In this document: positions 30,234 to 40,104 of the stretch, in pieces
Numbering within the stretch: position 1 is the stretch's first letter
Layout of the letters: every line of letters begins with the position of its first letter
DNA from: Phytomonas francai
Taxonomy: Eukaryota > Euglenozoa > Kinetoplastea > Trypanosomatida > Trypanosomatidae
Length of the DNA stretch: 64,000 nucleotides
Direction of reading: 5' to 3'
NCBI GenBank assembly: GCA_001766655.1
Contig: MJCC01000002.1
Location: forward strand, 281,050-345,049
Translations under genes and position numbers: made by a program
Notes under the pieces: generated by a model
Database searches by the model: none
The model's input: only the letters and a program-made list of their open reading frames with translations
Told to the model about the DNA's origin: nothing

Positions 30234-32135
30234 ATGTGTTCTCTCATGAACAATAAGCCTTTGAAACAACTTGATCCGGAAGCGCCCAGCTTTTCTCCCA
30301 GTTCCCCAGCCAGCGCAATGACGATTCAGCATGACCCTTCTCTGTCGCTCTCGCGAAAGACTCTCACTACTACTGATGAATTCTCTGTGCCGTTCGATCG
30401 AAGCAAGTCAAATCTTTTTATTGCTTATCTTCCTCTCCATATCGACGATCGAATGTTGCATAGCATGTTCAAACCATTTGGGAATATCATCTCGGCAACT
30501 ATTATGCGAAATATTTACACCGGTGACCCTCTTGGTACTGCTTTTGTAAGATTCGAAAGCCACGAGTCCGCACTTACGGCGATGCAATACTACTATCATA
30601 TGGAACTGGGAGACCGCCCGCTGATGGTAAAATGGGCTAATAAAAAACATGATCACGCTATCGTCGGCGACGCCCGTCGCACCATGCGTAAGCTGTTCGT
30701 ACGGAACATCCCTGTGGACGTCACGCTTGACGAGCTGAAGGCGCTCATGTCATGCCACGGCACGGTCACGCATCTTGAACTACACGCCGATACTGCCGCC
30801 ACGAACATGAGATGCAGTTCCTGGGGGTCAATGTCACATGCGGATCCGATAAACGAGCGGAATATCGCCTTTGTGACCTTCAAGGAAGAGGGTGCCGCCA
30901 CGAGGGCCCTTGAGGCAGTCCACTGTACTTACCCCTTTGCGAGTTGCAATGGTATATTCCTCATGGCGAAGCTTGCTGAGGGTAATCAGCAGCGTTGCGT
31001 TCGCCGTACGTTGTCATCATATGTCGATAAATCCGCTTCGTCTCAACCTTACACGAAAGGTTGTAAAGCCGTGCGTGATTGCAAGCATTTCAGAGATCAC
31101 TATAACCGCAACGGCACCAACCACGTTGACCTTTCTCACCATGCCCCCGTGTCGAAGGTTGATATCAAATCCCGTGGTCCGAAGGGAAACCGGGAGATGG
31201 ACAAAACCACTTCAAAACAGGGCATTCCCTCGAATGGTTTATCACCAACTCCTGAAAACACATCGAATAATGTCCTCGAAAAATCGTGCCACAGCGAAAC
31301 ATTTTCTCAGACAGGTCGTCCTCACGTGTTAACGACTTTTCCTGGTGCAGTTGGGAGGGAGAGGGAAAATATTTCCGAACCTCACCCTTATATTGCGCAA
31401 GTATCCTACAACAATGCTGAGATTATTAAGAAGCTTGACCATGTGCTTCGCACCCGTGACGATAACTCTAGAGAAGTCGTCTGGGATGAGGAGGACGATG
31501 CATCTTCGGGGGCACCGGCCACAGAAAATCCAACCGAGCACACCCTCCCAAACCCGAATTCCAACACTCGGTCTGATGGCAACGTGACCGGCCCCATGCC
31601 TATAGATGCGGGGGTGGTGCCCGAGTATCTATCATATGAAATTCCGAAAGGGGACCTTTATCATTCTGATGGATGTGCCGACATGAACGTTTTGAGGCAA
31701 ACGCAGAACAACCCCACGGACGAGTCCCTTCCATGTTATACCAAAGCTGCCTTGGCGGCCCCCAGGGCTCCCTTGGACCAGCCCCGGGCGAGGTGCCCCT
31801 ACAGGCCGCCGCATTGTGTTCCACGCGACCCGAGGGCGAGCCGCCGCACCGTAAATTCCGCCCCCTACACCACCCCCTCAGGGGGCTGTACGGGCCCGCA
31901 AACGTCCTCGTCTTTGGCCTCGATGCCGGCGAGCAGCCCGCTTAGTGGCATGGCCGCTCTGGACGAAGGCGCGGCCTACGACCCACGGCAGAATGGCCGT
32001 GCCTGGGGGCTTCGGAATTGGACCGCGCCGCAGGAAGGCCCGGGGTGCCTGAAGGGTGGGGGTCCGTGGGAGACTACTGGGGGTCGTGTGGACCGCTCTT
32101 GTCAATGCAGCCCCTGCCCCACCAAGCATCCATAG
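30234..32135 (+). CDS. Two-RRM RNA-binding protein, paralogue D
   Basis: A 633-residue protein from the ATG at 30234; a second ATG at 30246 is an alternative and the frame further upstream begins only with TTG. RRM1 covers about 59-136 (RNP2 LFIAYL, RNP1 LGTAFVRF), RRM2 about 152-247 (KLFVRNIPVDVT, then RNIAFVTF). The post-RRM2 string is slightly worn: IFLMAKLAEGN instead of IPLMVKLAEDN. RRM1 has YTG where the other copies have HTG. The tail is disordered, and its last 100 residues are rich in Pro, Gly, Ser and Arg, coded by GC-rich DNA (about 31.73-32.1 kb). Its divergence from A, B and C suggests an older duplication or relaxed constraint. Confidence 0.87.
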   Translation: MCSLMNNKPLKQLDPEAPSFSPSSPASAMTIQHDPSLSLSRKTLTTTDEFSVPFDRSKSNLFIAYLPLHIDDRMLHSMFKPFGNIISATIMRNIYTGDPLGTAFVRFESHESALTAMQYYYHMELGDRPLMVKWANKKHDHAIVGDARRTMRKLFVRNIPVDVTLDELKALMSCHGTVTHLELHADTAATNMRCSSWGSMSHADPINERNIAFVTFKEEGAATRALEAVHCTYPFASCNGIFLMAKLAEGNQQRCVRRTLSSYVDKSASSQPYTKGCKAVRDCKHFRDHYNRNGTNHVDLSHHAPVSKVDIKSRGPKGNREMDKTTSKQGIPSNGLSPTPENTSNNVLEKSCHSETFSQTGRPHVLTTFPGAVGRERENISEPHPYIAQVSYNNAEIIKKLDHVLRTRDDNSREVVWDEEDDASSGAPATENPTEHTLPNPNSNTRSDGNVTGPMPIDAGVVPEYLSYEIPKGDLYHSDGCADMNVLRQTQNNPTDESLPCYTKAALAAPRAPLDQPRARCPYRPPHCVPRDPRASRRTVNSAPYTTPSGGCTGPQTSSSLASMPASSPLSGMAALDEGAAYDPRQNGRAWGLRNWTAPQEGPGCLKGGGPWETTGGRVDRSCQCSPCPTKHP

Positions 32136-33903
32136 TCTTCTGCGTAAGCAGACGATCCCGTTCCTTTTCCCCTCGCCAAGGGGAATAAATCCTACAAGCG
32201 TCTTAACAACAACATATTTTCTAACCATGGTATCTATCACAAAGCGGAGTTTTTGAATGACAAATTCATACTTATGGGTGGCTGAGAATCTGCAGAACAG
32301 TATCCAATATAAATAGAGAACCATAAAATCCAATATATATGTATATCTACATATATAGATATAGATATATAAGATGATAATAATATGCCTCAGAAAAATA
32401 ACTCCAATATAAAATGGAAAATTCATGGTACAAATCGCGAAGACAAACTATTAGGGGATTTGTATTTACAACGCAAAACTTTTTTGCTATAATTTCCATT
32501 TACAGCCATTTAAGAAAGAGGATATGTCTATTGCTTTTTAAAAATATAATATTTTTACACATCCTTTTGTTTTCATTATTCATTCTTATTAAATTCATCC
32601 CCATTGCAACATTCATTATGATTTCATTGGTTTGATTTTTTAAAAAATGTAGAGGCCGCATATGTTGCGGTACACATTTTGTCTTCTCAGCCTTTGATTC
32701 TGGTCGTTAAGATCTTTATGCCTAAGCTTTTCATTATCCACAATTTTCTTCAAAAATATGGTATGAAATTTATTTATATTGACGATGTTGCAACAACAAC
32801 AACAACAACAAAGAGAAAAAGGTCCTATAGCACTGATAAACAAAGAGGTGGCCATTGCGGGCATTACAATTGTACCTTTAGCTATTCTCATTTAGAAAAT
32901 AGAGATGTCACGAAATTATAATTGAAGTTACACTTAGTGCGATTCAATTGGTTATAATTTAATACTAGATGTGAAGCTAAGTAAAGACAATCACTTTTAT
33001 TTTGAATTTTTAAATGGAGTAACAACACATACTTCCAAAGAAATCATAAATTGAAGTAGAGTCATTTGTAACATCAGTAGTTTCTTTCTAGTGAATAGCG
33101 TATATTTTATATATACGTTTTTATTTACTATTAATGCTTCTTTGTTTTTATGGCATAAAGCTCTCTCTTTTTTTTCCTCACAATCATTCTGAATTTAAAG
33201 GGAGAGGAGGGGAGGGAGGATTCGACAAGCACATGTGCGTGGCTATATTTTTGAAACTAGAAACAGAAGCACCTCCTCCCCTTGTCATACATCTTTGCTG
33301 GTTCCCATTTTTTCAATATTCTATATCGGGCCGAGTCAAGCTAGTGGTGTATACTAGCCACTTGCAGACAGTAAGTATGCATAAAATGTATAAAACGGAC
33401 AGGAAGGGGTAAAATGGAAATATGTATATGATGTAAACAATAAGATTAAATATCAAATATACTCTTTTTTGGCAACCTGAGACATCACTTTATTATGGCT
33501 CATAAATATAAATCGATAGTTGGAAAATGTGAACAAAAAAAAAAAAACAGAAAAAGTATTAACACTTTTTAATATAGGAATATGTAACTTCGTCTATGAA
33601 TAGATTTCCATATTAAAAATGAAAGCCATTTTTTGACTAGGAAAATTAAATTAAGAAAATAAAACATATGGTTTCGTAGAGATGTCTTGAAAATGGTAAG
33701 AAAATAAATGCTTGCAGCACTGAAAACCCTTTGTGATTCGGATTTTATCTTTTTGTAAAAAATCTAATTAACCTACAACCAATTTTCCTCCTTTTTCTGT
33801 AATCTAGATCATCAAATACTTTTCTTCCCGGCACACCGTTTTAGTTTCCAAAGGTCCCCTTTCCTCTTTTTCTTCAACTTATTAGACGAAGAGTGCACGT
33901 AGG
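32136..33903. other. 1.8 kb gene-free spacer
   Basis: AT-rich and without a credible gene. It includes a (CAA)n trinucleotide repeat at about 32790-32811 and long A runs. It is probably the 3' UTR of RRM paralogue D and the upstream region of the LYAR-like gene. Confidence 0.55.
33858..33885 (+). promoter_or_regulatory. Probable trans-splice acceptor of the LYAR-like gene
   Basis: A long pyrimidine run (33856-33880) ends in a TTAG with AG at 33884-33885, 18 bases upstream of the ATG at 33904. It is one of the clearest spliced-leader acceptor candidates in the window. Confidence 0.55.
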
Positions 33904-34794
33904 ATGGTATCCTTTACATGCAACCGTTGCCAGGATGTGGTGAAGAAACCAAAAGTACTAGGCCATTCCAACACGTGCGGGACTTCCAGCTTTACCTGTG
34001 TGGATTGCATGGAATTGTTTGACTTGAACTCTGTTAAGCACCATACCTCTTGTATCACTGAGGTTGACAAGTATCAAGGCCAATGGAAGCAGAAGTGCTC
34101 TGTGAATGGGAATCCCAAGAGGCTGCAGATGCAGGGCATCGATATCGACAGCGACGTTGAGACTGCAAAGCAGCGACTGCATCCGCCGCGGCCAAGGATG
34201 GATGCCCTGAGTGATTCCGATAGCGATGACAGCGACTGGGTACACATGAAAAAGTCAAACGGCTTGTCATCCACAACGAAGCAGGTTAAACAAAAAATTC
34301 TGGATGAAGATACACAAACAGGGACAGAGCTGCCTCCCAAATCCACTAAGCGATCTCGCGAAGAAAACTCGTCCGCTACTTTTAGCGACCGTCGTAAGGA
34401 CGCTGGGCGTGGGGATGATCTGCCCACGGCAGCACAGGCTCGAGCGGAAAGATACCACGATGGTGAGAAGTCGAATCCGACCCACATTAATGGCAAATCT
34501 CAAAGGGAGGAGACCTTACAGCTTCCCCGGCCGTGTTCAACGTCGTCCACAGATTGCGTTGTACCCACTTTTGTGCTTGGCAGTGCTTCTGAAGTGGCAG
34601 GGATCGTGGCAGATATCTTGGAAGAGCACCCCGAACGAGCCTCCATGCGACCAAGGGATCTTTCAAAGGAGTTGGTGCATCGATACACCGCGCGTATCGC
34701 GAAATCGGTGCGGTGCGCGCTGGATACAGCTATCAAGCTGGGGAAAATCGGAGTCGACGGCGAAGGCAACATATGCCATTCATGTCGAGATTGA
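33904..34794 (+). CDS. LYAR: LYAR-type zinc-finger nucleolar protein
   Basis: A 296-residue protein starting MVSFTCNRCQDVVKK. Two tandem CCHC zinc fingers are visible: C6, C9, H21, C25 and C32, C35, H46 or H47, C50, followed by ITEVDKYQG. This is the N-terminal signature of LYAR proteins, which are nucleolar factors linked to rRNA transcription and pre-rRNA processing. The middle (about 60-215) is polar and contains Ser/Asp clusters typical of casein kinase 2 sites and nucleolar acidic tracts. The C-terminal 75 residues form a compact helical, winged-helix-like segment (AGIVADILEEHPERASMRP and on). A CxxC at the extreme C-terminus (CHSC) could bind metal, but that is a guess. It fits the ribosome-biogenesis theme with LTV1 nearby. 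Confidence 0.82.
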   Translation: MVSFTCNRCQDVVKKPKVLGHSNTCGTSSFTCVDCMELFDLNSVKHHTSCITEVDKYQGQWKQKCSVNGNPKRLQMQGIDIDSDVETAKQRLHPPRPRMDALSDSDSDDSDWVHMKKSNGLSSTTKQVKQKILDEDTQTGTELPPKSTKRSREENSSATFSDRRKDAGRGDDLPTAAQARAERYHDGEKSNPTHINGKSQREETLQLPRPCSTSSTDCVVPTFVLGSASEVAGIVADILEEHPERASMRPRDLSKELVHRYTARIAKSVRCALDTAIKLGKIGVDGEGNICHSCRD

Positions 34795-34879
34795 TTTTCC
34801 TTCCCTATACCTTGAAAAAATAATAAGCCCAATAAATCGTCTAATCATATAATTCCCTATCATCACAATGAACGTAATC

Positions 34880-34883
<4 letters not shown>

Positions 34884-34910
<27 letters not shown>
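34884..34910. repeat. (TA)n microsatellite
   Basis: A TA dinucleotide tract of about 27 bases just after the LYAR-like stop, within its likely 3' UTR. Confidence 0.9.
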
Positions 34911-34918
<8 letters not shown>

Positions 34919-35299
34919 ATATAGTGTTGCACAAACCATTTCCATCTGTCAATAAAAAATCCGATCGTGCTATTAATCTCCATTTAATCGCCTTTATGCC
35001 ACCCCTCCCTTCTATTGACTATTCACCTATTAATATACGCAGAAAGGAAAATCATCGCTGCTTTGTCTTATCCCACCATAAACTAGTTTCATCGTTATTT
35101 ATGAATACATTTCTCCCAAAGGTTATTCAAATGCTTAAAATTTCTCCCCAAACCATAACAAGGGAGGCGAAACCTGTACTGTTTCAGATAGCACAACTAG
35201 AGGAAATTCTATAAACGACAAAAACCTCGCCATCCCCCAGAGCCTAAATGTGGACGACAATCATTAGACAGAGATTTCGCGCTAATGTTGCACGCATTC

Positions 35300-36551
35300 A
35301 AATATTTATCGGCGGAATGGGATTAGCAATAGCGTAGCGTTCGGTAGAAATCCAAACGATCCGGACTTTTCTAAAGATCGGTGGATGCGTTCCTCCAGGA
35401 TCCAGAATCCTGCTTCCACAACGTTGGAGCTCGGGATGGCATTAACTAAAAGCCACTGTGAGGAGCCCATCGAGGACTATCCAATTCTGCATTCCATTAC
35501 ATCACCGGTAGACATCGACGTGATCGGTCATCGATTAGTCCGAAAGCGATCACTACGCCCGGTGAGGCCGTAATGAAGCGCAGCTGCAGCAAAGATCTAC
35601 CGCCGTTCCTCATCATCTTGGGCGTTTTCCTGAAGAAGAATCTGCTAGTATTTTGGCACACCGTGATTCACAGACGGAAAACATTGCAGATCAGGAGCAC
35701 ACTAACAATGCATGCAACACCAAACGCAACTTTGAAAAGAACCATGTTGCTCTTTCTAGGGTCAGGCAGACAGTCGCGGCGCTCACGGATACTATGTCCA
35801 ACACTGGAGAAGTGAAAAGAAGCTGCGCGTCAATTCCTTCATGTGCTGCAGGGCACTCAATTATCGAGACCAATACCCCTGGGTGCATTGGTCTCGTGTC
35901 TTGTGAATACACGAGCGCAATCGCCCACGCGTCATTAGCGAAAATAAAGCCGCAGCGAGAGCTGTTTAAAGAGGTTGTCGATAAAATCTCGTTTCCTTGA
36001 AAAAACATCTTAAGACGGGATATGCATAGTGTCACCAAAAATTATCATCAAGCCTCTCTCAGAGATATCCCACTTCAATACGAAAAGAGAACAATGTGAG
36101 GGTGTCGATATGCATGCCCTTGCCGCACCTCGCCAATCACACACAGCTGCAGTCTCTTATGTTTCCGCTGTCCTGTTCATTCGGCACTTTAGAGCACTTC
36201 CCGGCGCACGAGGCAGGTGACGAGACCGAGAACCACTACCACCACCCATGCGGCAACATCGCCTTTAGCCTTATTCCTTTCAGTAAATCGATATGCCACT
36301 TCTGCTACCCCTTCTCAGCCGCGGCTTTGATGGACTCAAGTGGCGTAAGCAAAATTGTGGATCCAGACGTTTGGGTAGCCAAGAGCACGCCAACAGACGC
36401 CTCATTGGACATTTTGAACGGCTGTGAGTCCTGTGCCATGAGCGATAAGGCGCCGGAAGATAATAGTGATAGCAACCCTTGTTCTCACTTTACCATCTCT
36501 TCAACACGAGCTTGGGCAGCCGGAGCTATTTTCCATTCTCTTCGTTGCTGA
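35300..36551 (+). pseudogene. Decayed coding relic, frame broken at least twice, function unknown
   Basis: Composition and codon pattern here are those of a gene, unlike the AT-rich spacers around it, but no frame stays open. One frame reads as plausible protein from about 35300 to a TAA at 35571-35573. A second frame is open from 35566 to a TGA at 35998-36000 (it includes the acidic stretch DQEHTNN and a Cys/Ser-rich part). A third is plausible from about 36200 to the TGA at 36549-36551, with the segment SSGVSKIVDPDVWVAK. Changes of frame are therefore needed near 35565 and between 36000 and 36200. I recognise no family. Poor assembly or a functional short gene are alternatives, but three successive breaks favour a pseudogene. 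Confidence 0.45.
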
Positions 36552-37545
36552 GGTCATAATCTTGCAAATCGCTATCGGTCTTGCCAGGCGAACAAGCGAT
36601 GTCATCGTACAAAGTCCTTGTTAGGTCAGCGTCTTTTAGGAGAATGGGATCAGTTGCGGAAAAAAAAAGCCTTGGCTGGTGGCCTCCCTTGCTCGCTCAG
36701 CATTATGCACTTCGATCTCGTCCACCTCGCAGTATGGGAAAAAAGCCATAGCTTGGTATGGCCATTGACGAGGTAATCGTGCGGCGGGATATTGTGGGGG
36801 GGGGGGGATAAATGCATTGCATAAGGTATGTGCATGATTGTCATATCATGTTCTGAACTTTTTTTTTTTAGAATATGGGAAAGTAAGGTTCAATGGGGCA
36901 CCTAATGTTGTCCGGATGGTTGGTACTCAAAGAGGAACGTTGAGCAGGTGGCTGTTTACCACACCAGTTAGGTGCATGTCGTCTTGGGCGACAGTCCTGT
37001 GTATGTGTTGTTTTGGGGTCATCTCACTACACGAACGGAATTTGCGAAAGTTGAAAGTTTCAAAGACTCTGAAGCTTGCGGCCTCACTGTACTAGCAAAA
37101 AATGGCACTTGCGGATAATGGCAAAGACTAAGGGAGCGTAGTTTTCTCTCCTTTTGGCCCTGTTTGAGTGTCAGTGGCTGAAACAAGCGCACATTAAAAC
37201 CAGCCTTTAGAGATCTAGGTCTATGAATAAGGTTCTGCTCAAGAGACGCCATCTCTAGCCTAGGAGGCGGGGTGATGAGTTTCTTCTTCTGGGAATAATT
37301 TCAAGTTTCAGCCCTTCGCGGGTGTCACATTGCAATACGGGATTCGTTCCATCAATGTGTGCGAAGATAGTTCCGAATGTATTGATGAGAAATGTGTAGA
37401 AATAGTTTTGCTCAACTACGATGTTTGAATTTGATTGTCTACCGTTTTAATTTCCCCCATTGTTTTCCTTTTTTTAGTACGCATGGTATTAGCCTGCGCT
37501 CCCCGCCGTTACATCCCGTCTTTGTGAAGCTTGCTATATCAATTA
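36552..37545. other. Spacer with moderate GC and G12 run
   Basis: This 1 kb stretch still has a higher GC content than typical spacers here and may continue the relic. A run of 12 G lies at 36796-36807. No open frame is convincing on either strand; the 85-codon plus-strand frame at 36838-37095 has no recognisable pattern. Confidence 0.4.
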
Positions 37546-39165
37546 ATGCTCTTTTCAGGTGTCCGTTCACGTATTTTCCTTCACACGACAGCGCCGTGCT
37601 CCGGTGTTTTTACAAATAGAAACCACGCGCGCAGAGTGCTCCACACACTTTCTCATGCCACTAACGCAACGCTACAACAAGAGACTCCAGCACCTGATTG
37701 TGGTAAAAGCGCAGGAGCGAGTGTTTTCACTACGCCTGCCGAGATGGTGGTGCCGTCAGACCGAACTGCAACCATCAGTAGCACACGCAACAATGCGAGC
37801 GGTGCGAGTACTCAACAACTTTTTCTGGGGCAACGTGTCTGGGATGAAATACCGTATTGGTGCTCGCTCTGCGTAGAACCTCTTAATGTATGGAATGAGC
37901 ATGTCGGCAAACGTGAGCATGTCTGTCTGGAGATGTTCTACGACGCTTTAATACGTTACGAACGACGGTGGGACCCGCGCGACGTCTGGGCGGGCGCCGA
38001 TGACGTGTTCTGCTATGCTGTACCTCCTATAGAGGCACACAATACGGTGGGAGAGACAAGTTTTGGCTTGCCTCCCTCCTCTTCCTCGGCGTTAGATTGC
38101 GCCTTCAGGGCATTCGATCAGGGGACGAGGGCTCGACGGCACGAGCTTGTGGCTTGCCTGCATTGCTTAATATCTTGCGGTATCATCCAGCTGGACACGA
38201 ACAATTTAAATCATGCCAGCTTTATTGGCTCACTGGTACTGTTCAAGGAGCAGTTCTCCCCCCTATCGCAGCTCTTTCCCCTTTCCAACGCTAAGGATGT
38301 TTCTTGCCTCACGCAAATGATAGCTGCCAACTACAACTTCGAGACGGTGTTTGACCTGTGCCGGATGGAGGCGCTGGTGCCTGCGGAGCTGCTTCAGGCA
38401 CGCAGGGCCCATTCGTCGAGACCGCAGGCAACGGACACGGCCTACGCGGAGGAGGGCACGGGGTTGTATGGCGACAACAACGGCGACATTCGCTTAGCTG
38501 CAGGTAGCTTTCCGTCTGAGTTCGATGCTGAAGATAGCGTGTGCGAGAAAGCTTCAGAGGGTGGAATTTCCTACAACTTTAAGGGCGTTTTTTGCCGTGC
38601 GCTTTTAGGAGCGCTACGCTGGTCCCTCGAACCAGACAGCGGAGACCCGCCGGCTGCCATTGGGGCGCCCGAGCTAGCACACAAGAGCGGCATGCTCACT
38701 GCGCTTTCGGCCCACACAGCCCGCTTATTGATCTCTGAAATAATTGATTGCAAGCTGACCGAGTATGTCGTCCGAGTGGAAGGGGTTTTTCGTGAGGAAC
38801 GAGGCCTCGCTGAGGCCACTATGTATCGGTTTGGTAACTGTAAAATTTTTCACCCACACGCCTCGCCTGAACCAAACAAGAAGACAAAAAGGAAGGAACG
38901 CGGCAAGGCAGGAGACACCGATCAAAAAGTTCGCCAGGTCGACGAGGCGACTAAGCGTGAGCAGTTAAGGCTGGCCCGCAAGGCTCGAGCGATTGGGCAA
39001 CCGCACTACGCAGGGCGATCAGAAGTCGTCCCAAGTTTATCAAATTGGGGGATGTTACAGTATATGGACGGGATTTTATTTTATAACGAGGCTTTCAGCA
39101 GTGCAAAGGGTGACGCGAGCGAAATTGTTCGCTTAAGAACTCGACGTCTTGTTTCAAATGGTTAG
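37546..39165 (+). CDS. Mitochondrial-looking protein with a single C2H2-type zinc finger
   Basis: A 539-residue protein of unknown function, starting at the ATG at 37546 (five codons of frame upstream lead only to a TTG). The N-terminus is basic, hydroxylated and free of acidic residues over about 45 residues (MLFSGVRSRIFLHTTAPC and on), as expected of a mitochondrial import signal. One zinc finger is visible: C106, C109, H119, H125, in the context YWCSLC-x9-H-x5-H, resembling U1/matrin-type fingers that bind RNA. The rest (about 130-520) is mixed alpha/beta without motifs I know. A strongly basic Lys/Arg cluster lies at about 440-480. Trypanosomatid mitochondria hold many C2H2 proteins in the mitoribosome, its assembly intermediates and editing complexes, so such a role is a reasonable guess. 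Confidence 0.7.
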   Translation: MLFSGVRSRIFLHTTAPCSGVFTNRNHARRVLHTLSHATNATLQQETPAPDCGKSAGASVFTTPAEMVVPSDRTATISSTRNNASGASTQQLFLGQRVWDEIPYWCSLCVEPLNVWNEHVGKREHVCLEMFYDALIRYERRWDPRDVWAGADDVFCYAVPPIEAHNTVGETSFGLPPSSSSALDCAFRAFDQGTRARRHELVACLHCLISCGIIQLDTNNLNHASFIGSLVLFKEQFSPLSQLFPLSNAKDVSCLTQMIAANYNFETVFDLCRMEALVPAELLQARRAHSSRPQATDTAYAEEGTGLYGDNNGDIRLAAGSFPSEFDAEDSVCEKASEGGISYNFKGVFCRALLGALRWSLEPDSGDPPAAIGAPELAHKSGMLTALSAHTARLLISEIIDCKLTEYVVRVEGVFREERGLAEATMYRFGNCKIFHPHASPEPNKKTKRKERGKAGDTDQKVRQVDEATKREQLRLARKARAIGQPHYAGRSEVVPSLSNWGMLQYMDGILFYNEAFSSAKGDASEIVRLRTRRLVSNG

Positions 39166-39445
39166 ATGCTTTTTTTCTCGCAGCTTCGGGGCTCTTTCGC
39201 ATTTTCTTCGGACACAGTCTATAATTTCCCTCATGTGCGTAATCATGTTTTTCCCACATTTTACCAGCCTATGTAATAAATTTCGTTCGTGATTCATTTC
39301 ATTTTTTGCATTCATTTTCATATATTACTTTCCTTTTTTTTTCCCAATTCATGTCTATCTATCTATATCTATATATTCATATCGCTTATGATAGAAAAAC
39401 GAATAGTTGGCTCCACAATTATTGAATCCTGCAGAAATCGCAGGG
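39166..39445. other. Short spacer with TATC repeat
   Basis: T-rich run at about 39318-39345, then a short (TATC)n at 39353-39372. The upstream pyrimidine run probably guides trans-splicing of the AP-1 sigma mRNA. Confidence 0.5.
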
Positions 39446-39943
39446 ATGATCAAGTATATTTTTCTAATGAATCGCCAGGGCAGGCTCCGGTTGGCGAAGT
39501 GGTATATCACGGCTTCTCGAAAAGAGAGGGTTGCCATACTTCGTGACGTCACGCAAGCTACATTAGGACGCTCACTTCGGATGTCAAATGTCATCGAGAT
39601 GCACGGGAACAAATTCATTTGCCGTCGATATGCCTCGCTTTACTTTATCGCCGGTGTGGATCATGAAGATAATGAGTTGATCACACTCGAGATCATACAC
39701 CACTTTGTCGAGGTACTTGATAAGTATTTTGAGAACGTTTGCGAGTTAGACTTGATTTACAACTTTCACCGTTCCTTTTTTTTGCTCGACGAGGTGATCC
39801 TAGCTGGAGAGCTACAAGAAAGTAGTAAGCGGAGTATCCTCAAGTACATCCACACCCATGACACAGTTGCAGACGAGAGCGAGGAGGGTCACATAAACAC
39901 CTCTGTCGGCGCACAAATCGCGCATATATTTAGAAATCTTTAG
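39446..39943 (+). CDS. AP1S: AP-1 clathrin adaptor complex small subunit (sigma-1)
   Basis: A 165-residue sigma adaptin, the length usual for the family. The ATG at 39446 begins MIKYIFLMNRQGRLRLAKWY, which aligns with the first residues of sigma-1; 13 extra in-frame codons upstream start only at TTG. Conserved blocks include RYASLYFIAGVDHEDNELI, HHFVEVLDKYFENVCELDLI and FHRSFFLLDEVILAGELQ. The DNELITLE and LDKYFxxVCELD strings are typical of AP-1 and AP-2 sigma; LDEVILAGELQESSK favours AP-1. The protein is part of the core that selects dileucine cargo at trans-Golgi and endosomal membranes. It is the last gene of the plus-strand cluster, with its stop 161 bases from that of PI4K on the other strand. 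Confidence 0.92.
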   Translation: MIKYIFLMNRQGRLRLAKWYITASRKERVAILRDVTQATLGRSLRMSNVIEMHGNKFICRRYASLYFIAGVDHEDNELITLEIIHHFVEVLDKYFENVCELDLIYNFHRSFFLLDEVILAGELQESSKRSILKYIHTHDTVADESEEGHINTSVGAQIAHIFRNL

Positions 39944-40104
39944 TTGATATTTTTGGAATCCCCCTTCCTTCTCCTTCCCCCTCCCCAATTTATTTATGTA
40001 GTTTACATTGGTACTATGTAAATCTGCTGTCTGTTGGAACCGCAGACTTTCTCGACATACAGACTATTTTTTCTTTTATTCTTTTCCTCCCACACTCTTC
40101 CTCT
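39944..40104. other. Convergent strand-switch region (161 bp)
   Basis: The plus-strand gene cluster ends at 39943 and the minus-strand cluster ends at 40105. The interval is pyrimidine-rich on the plus strand. I see no tRNA, snRNA or other gene in it. In trypanosomatids such convergent regions are where Pol II transcription from both sides terminates, often marked by base J and variant histones. Confidence 0.8.

Noticed and set aside
39944..40104. Possible tRNA gene at the convergent switch
   Set aside because: No A-box/B-box pair or cloverleaf could be found by eye in the 161 bases.
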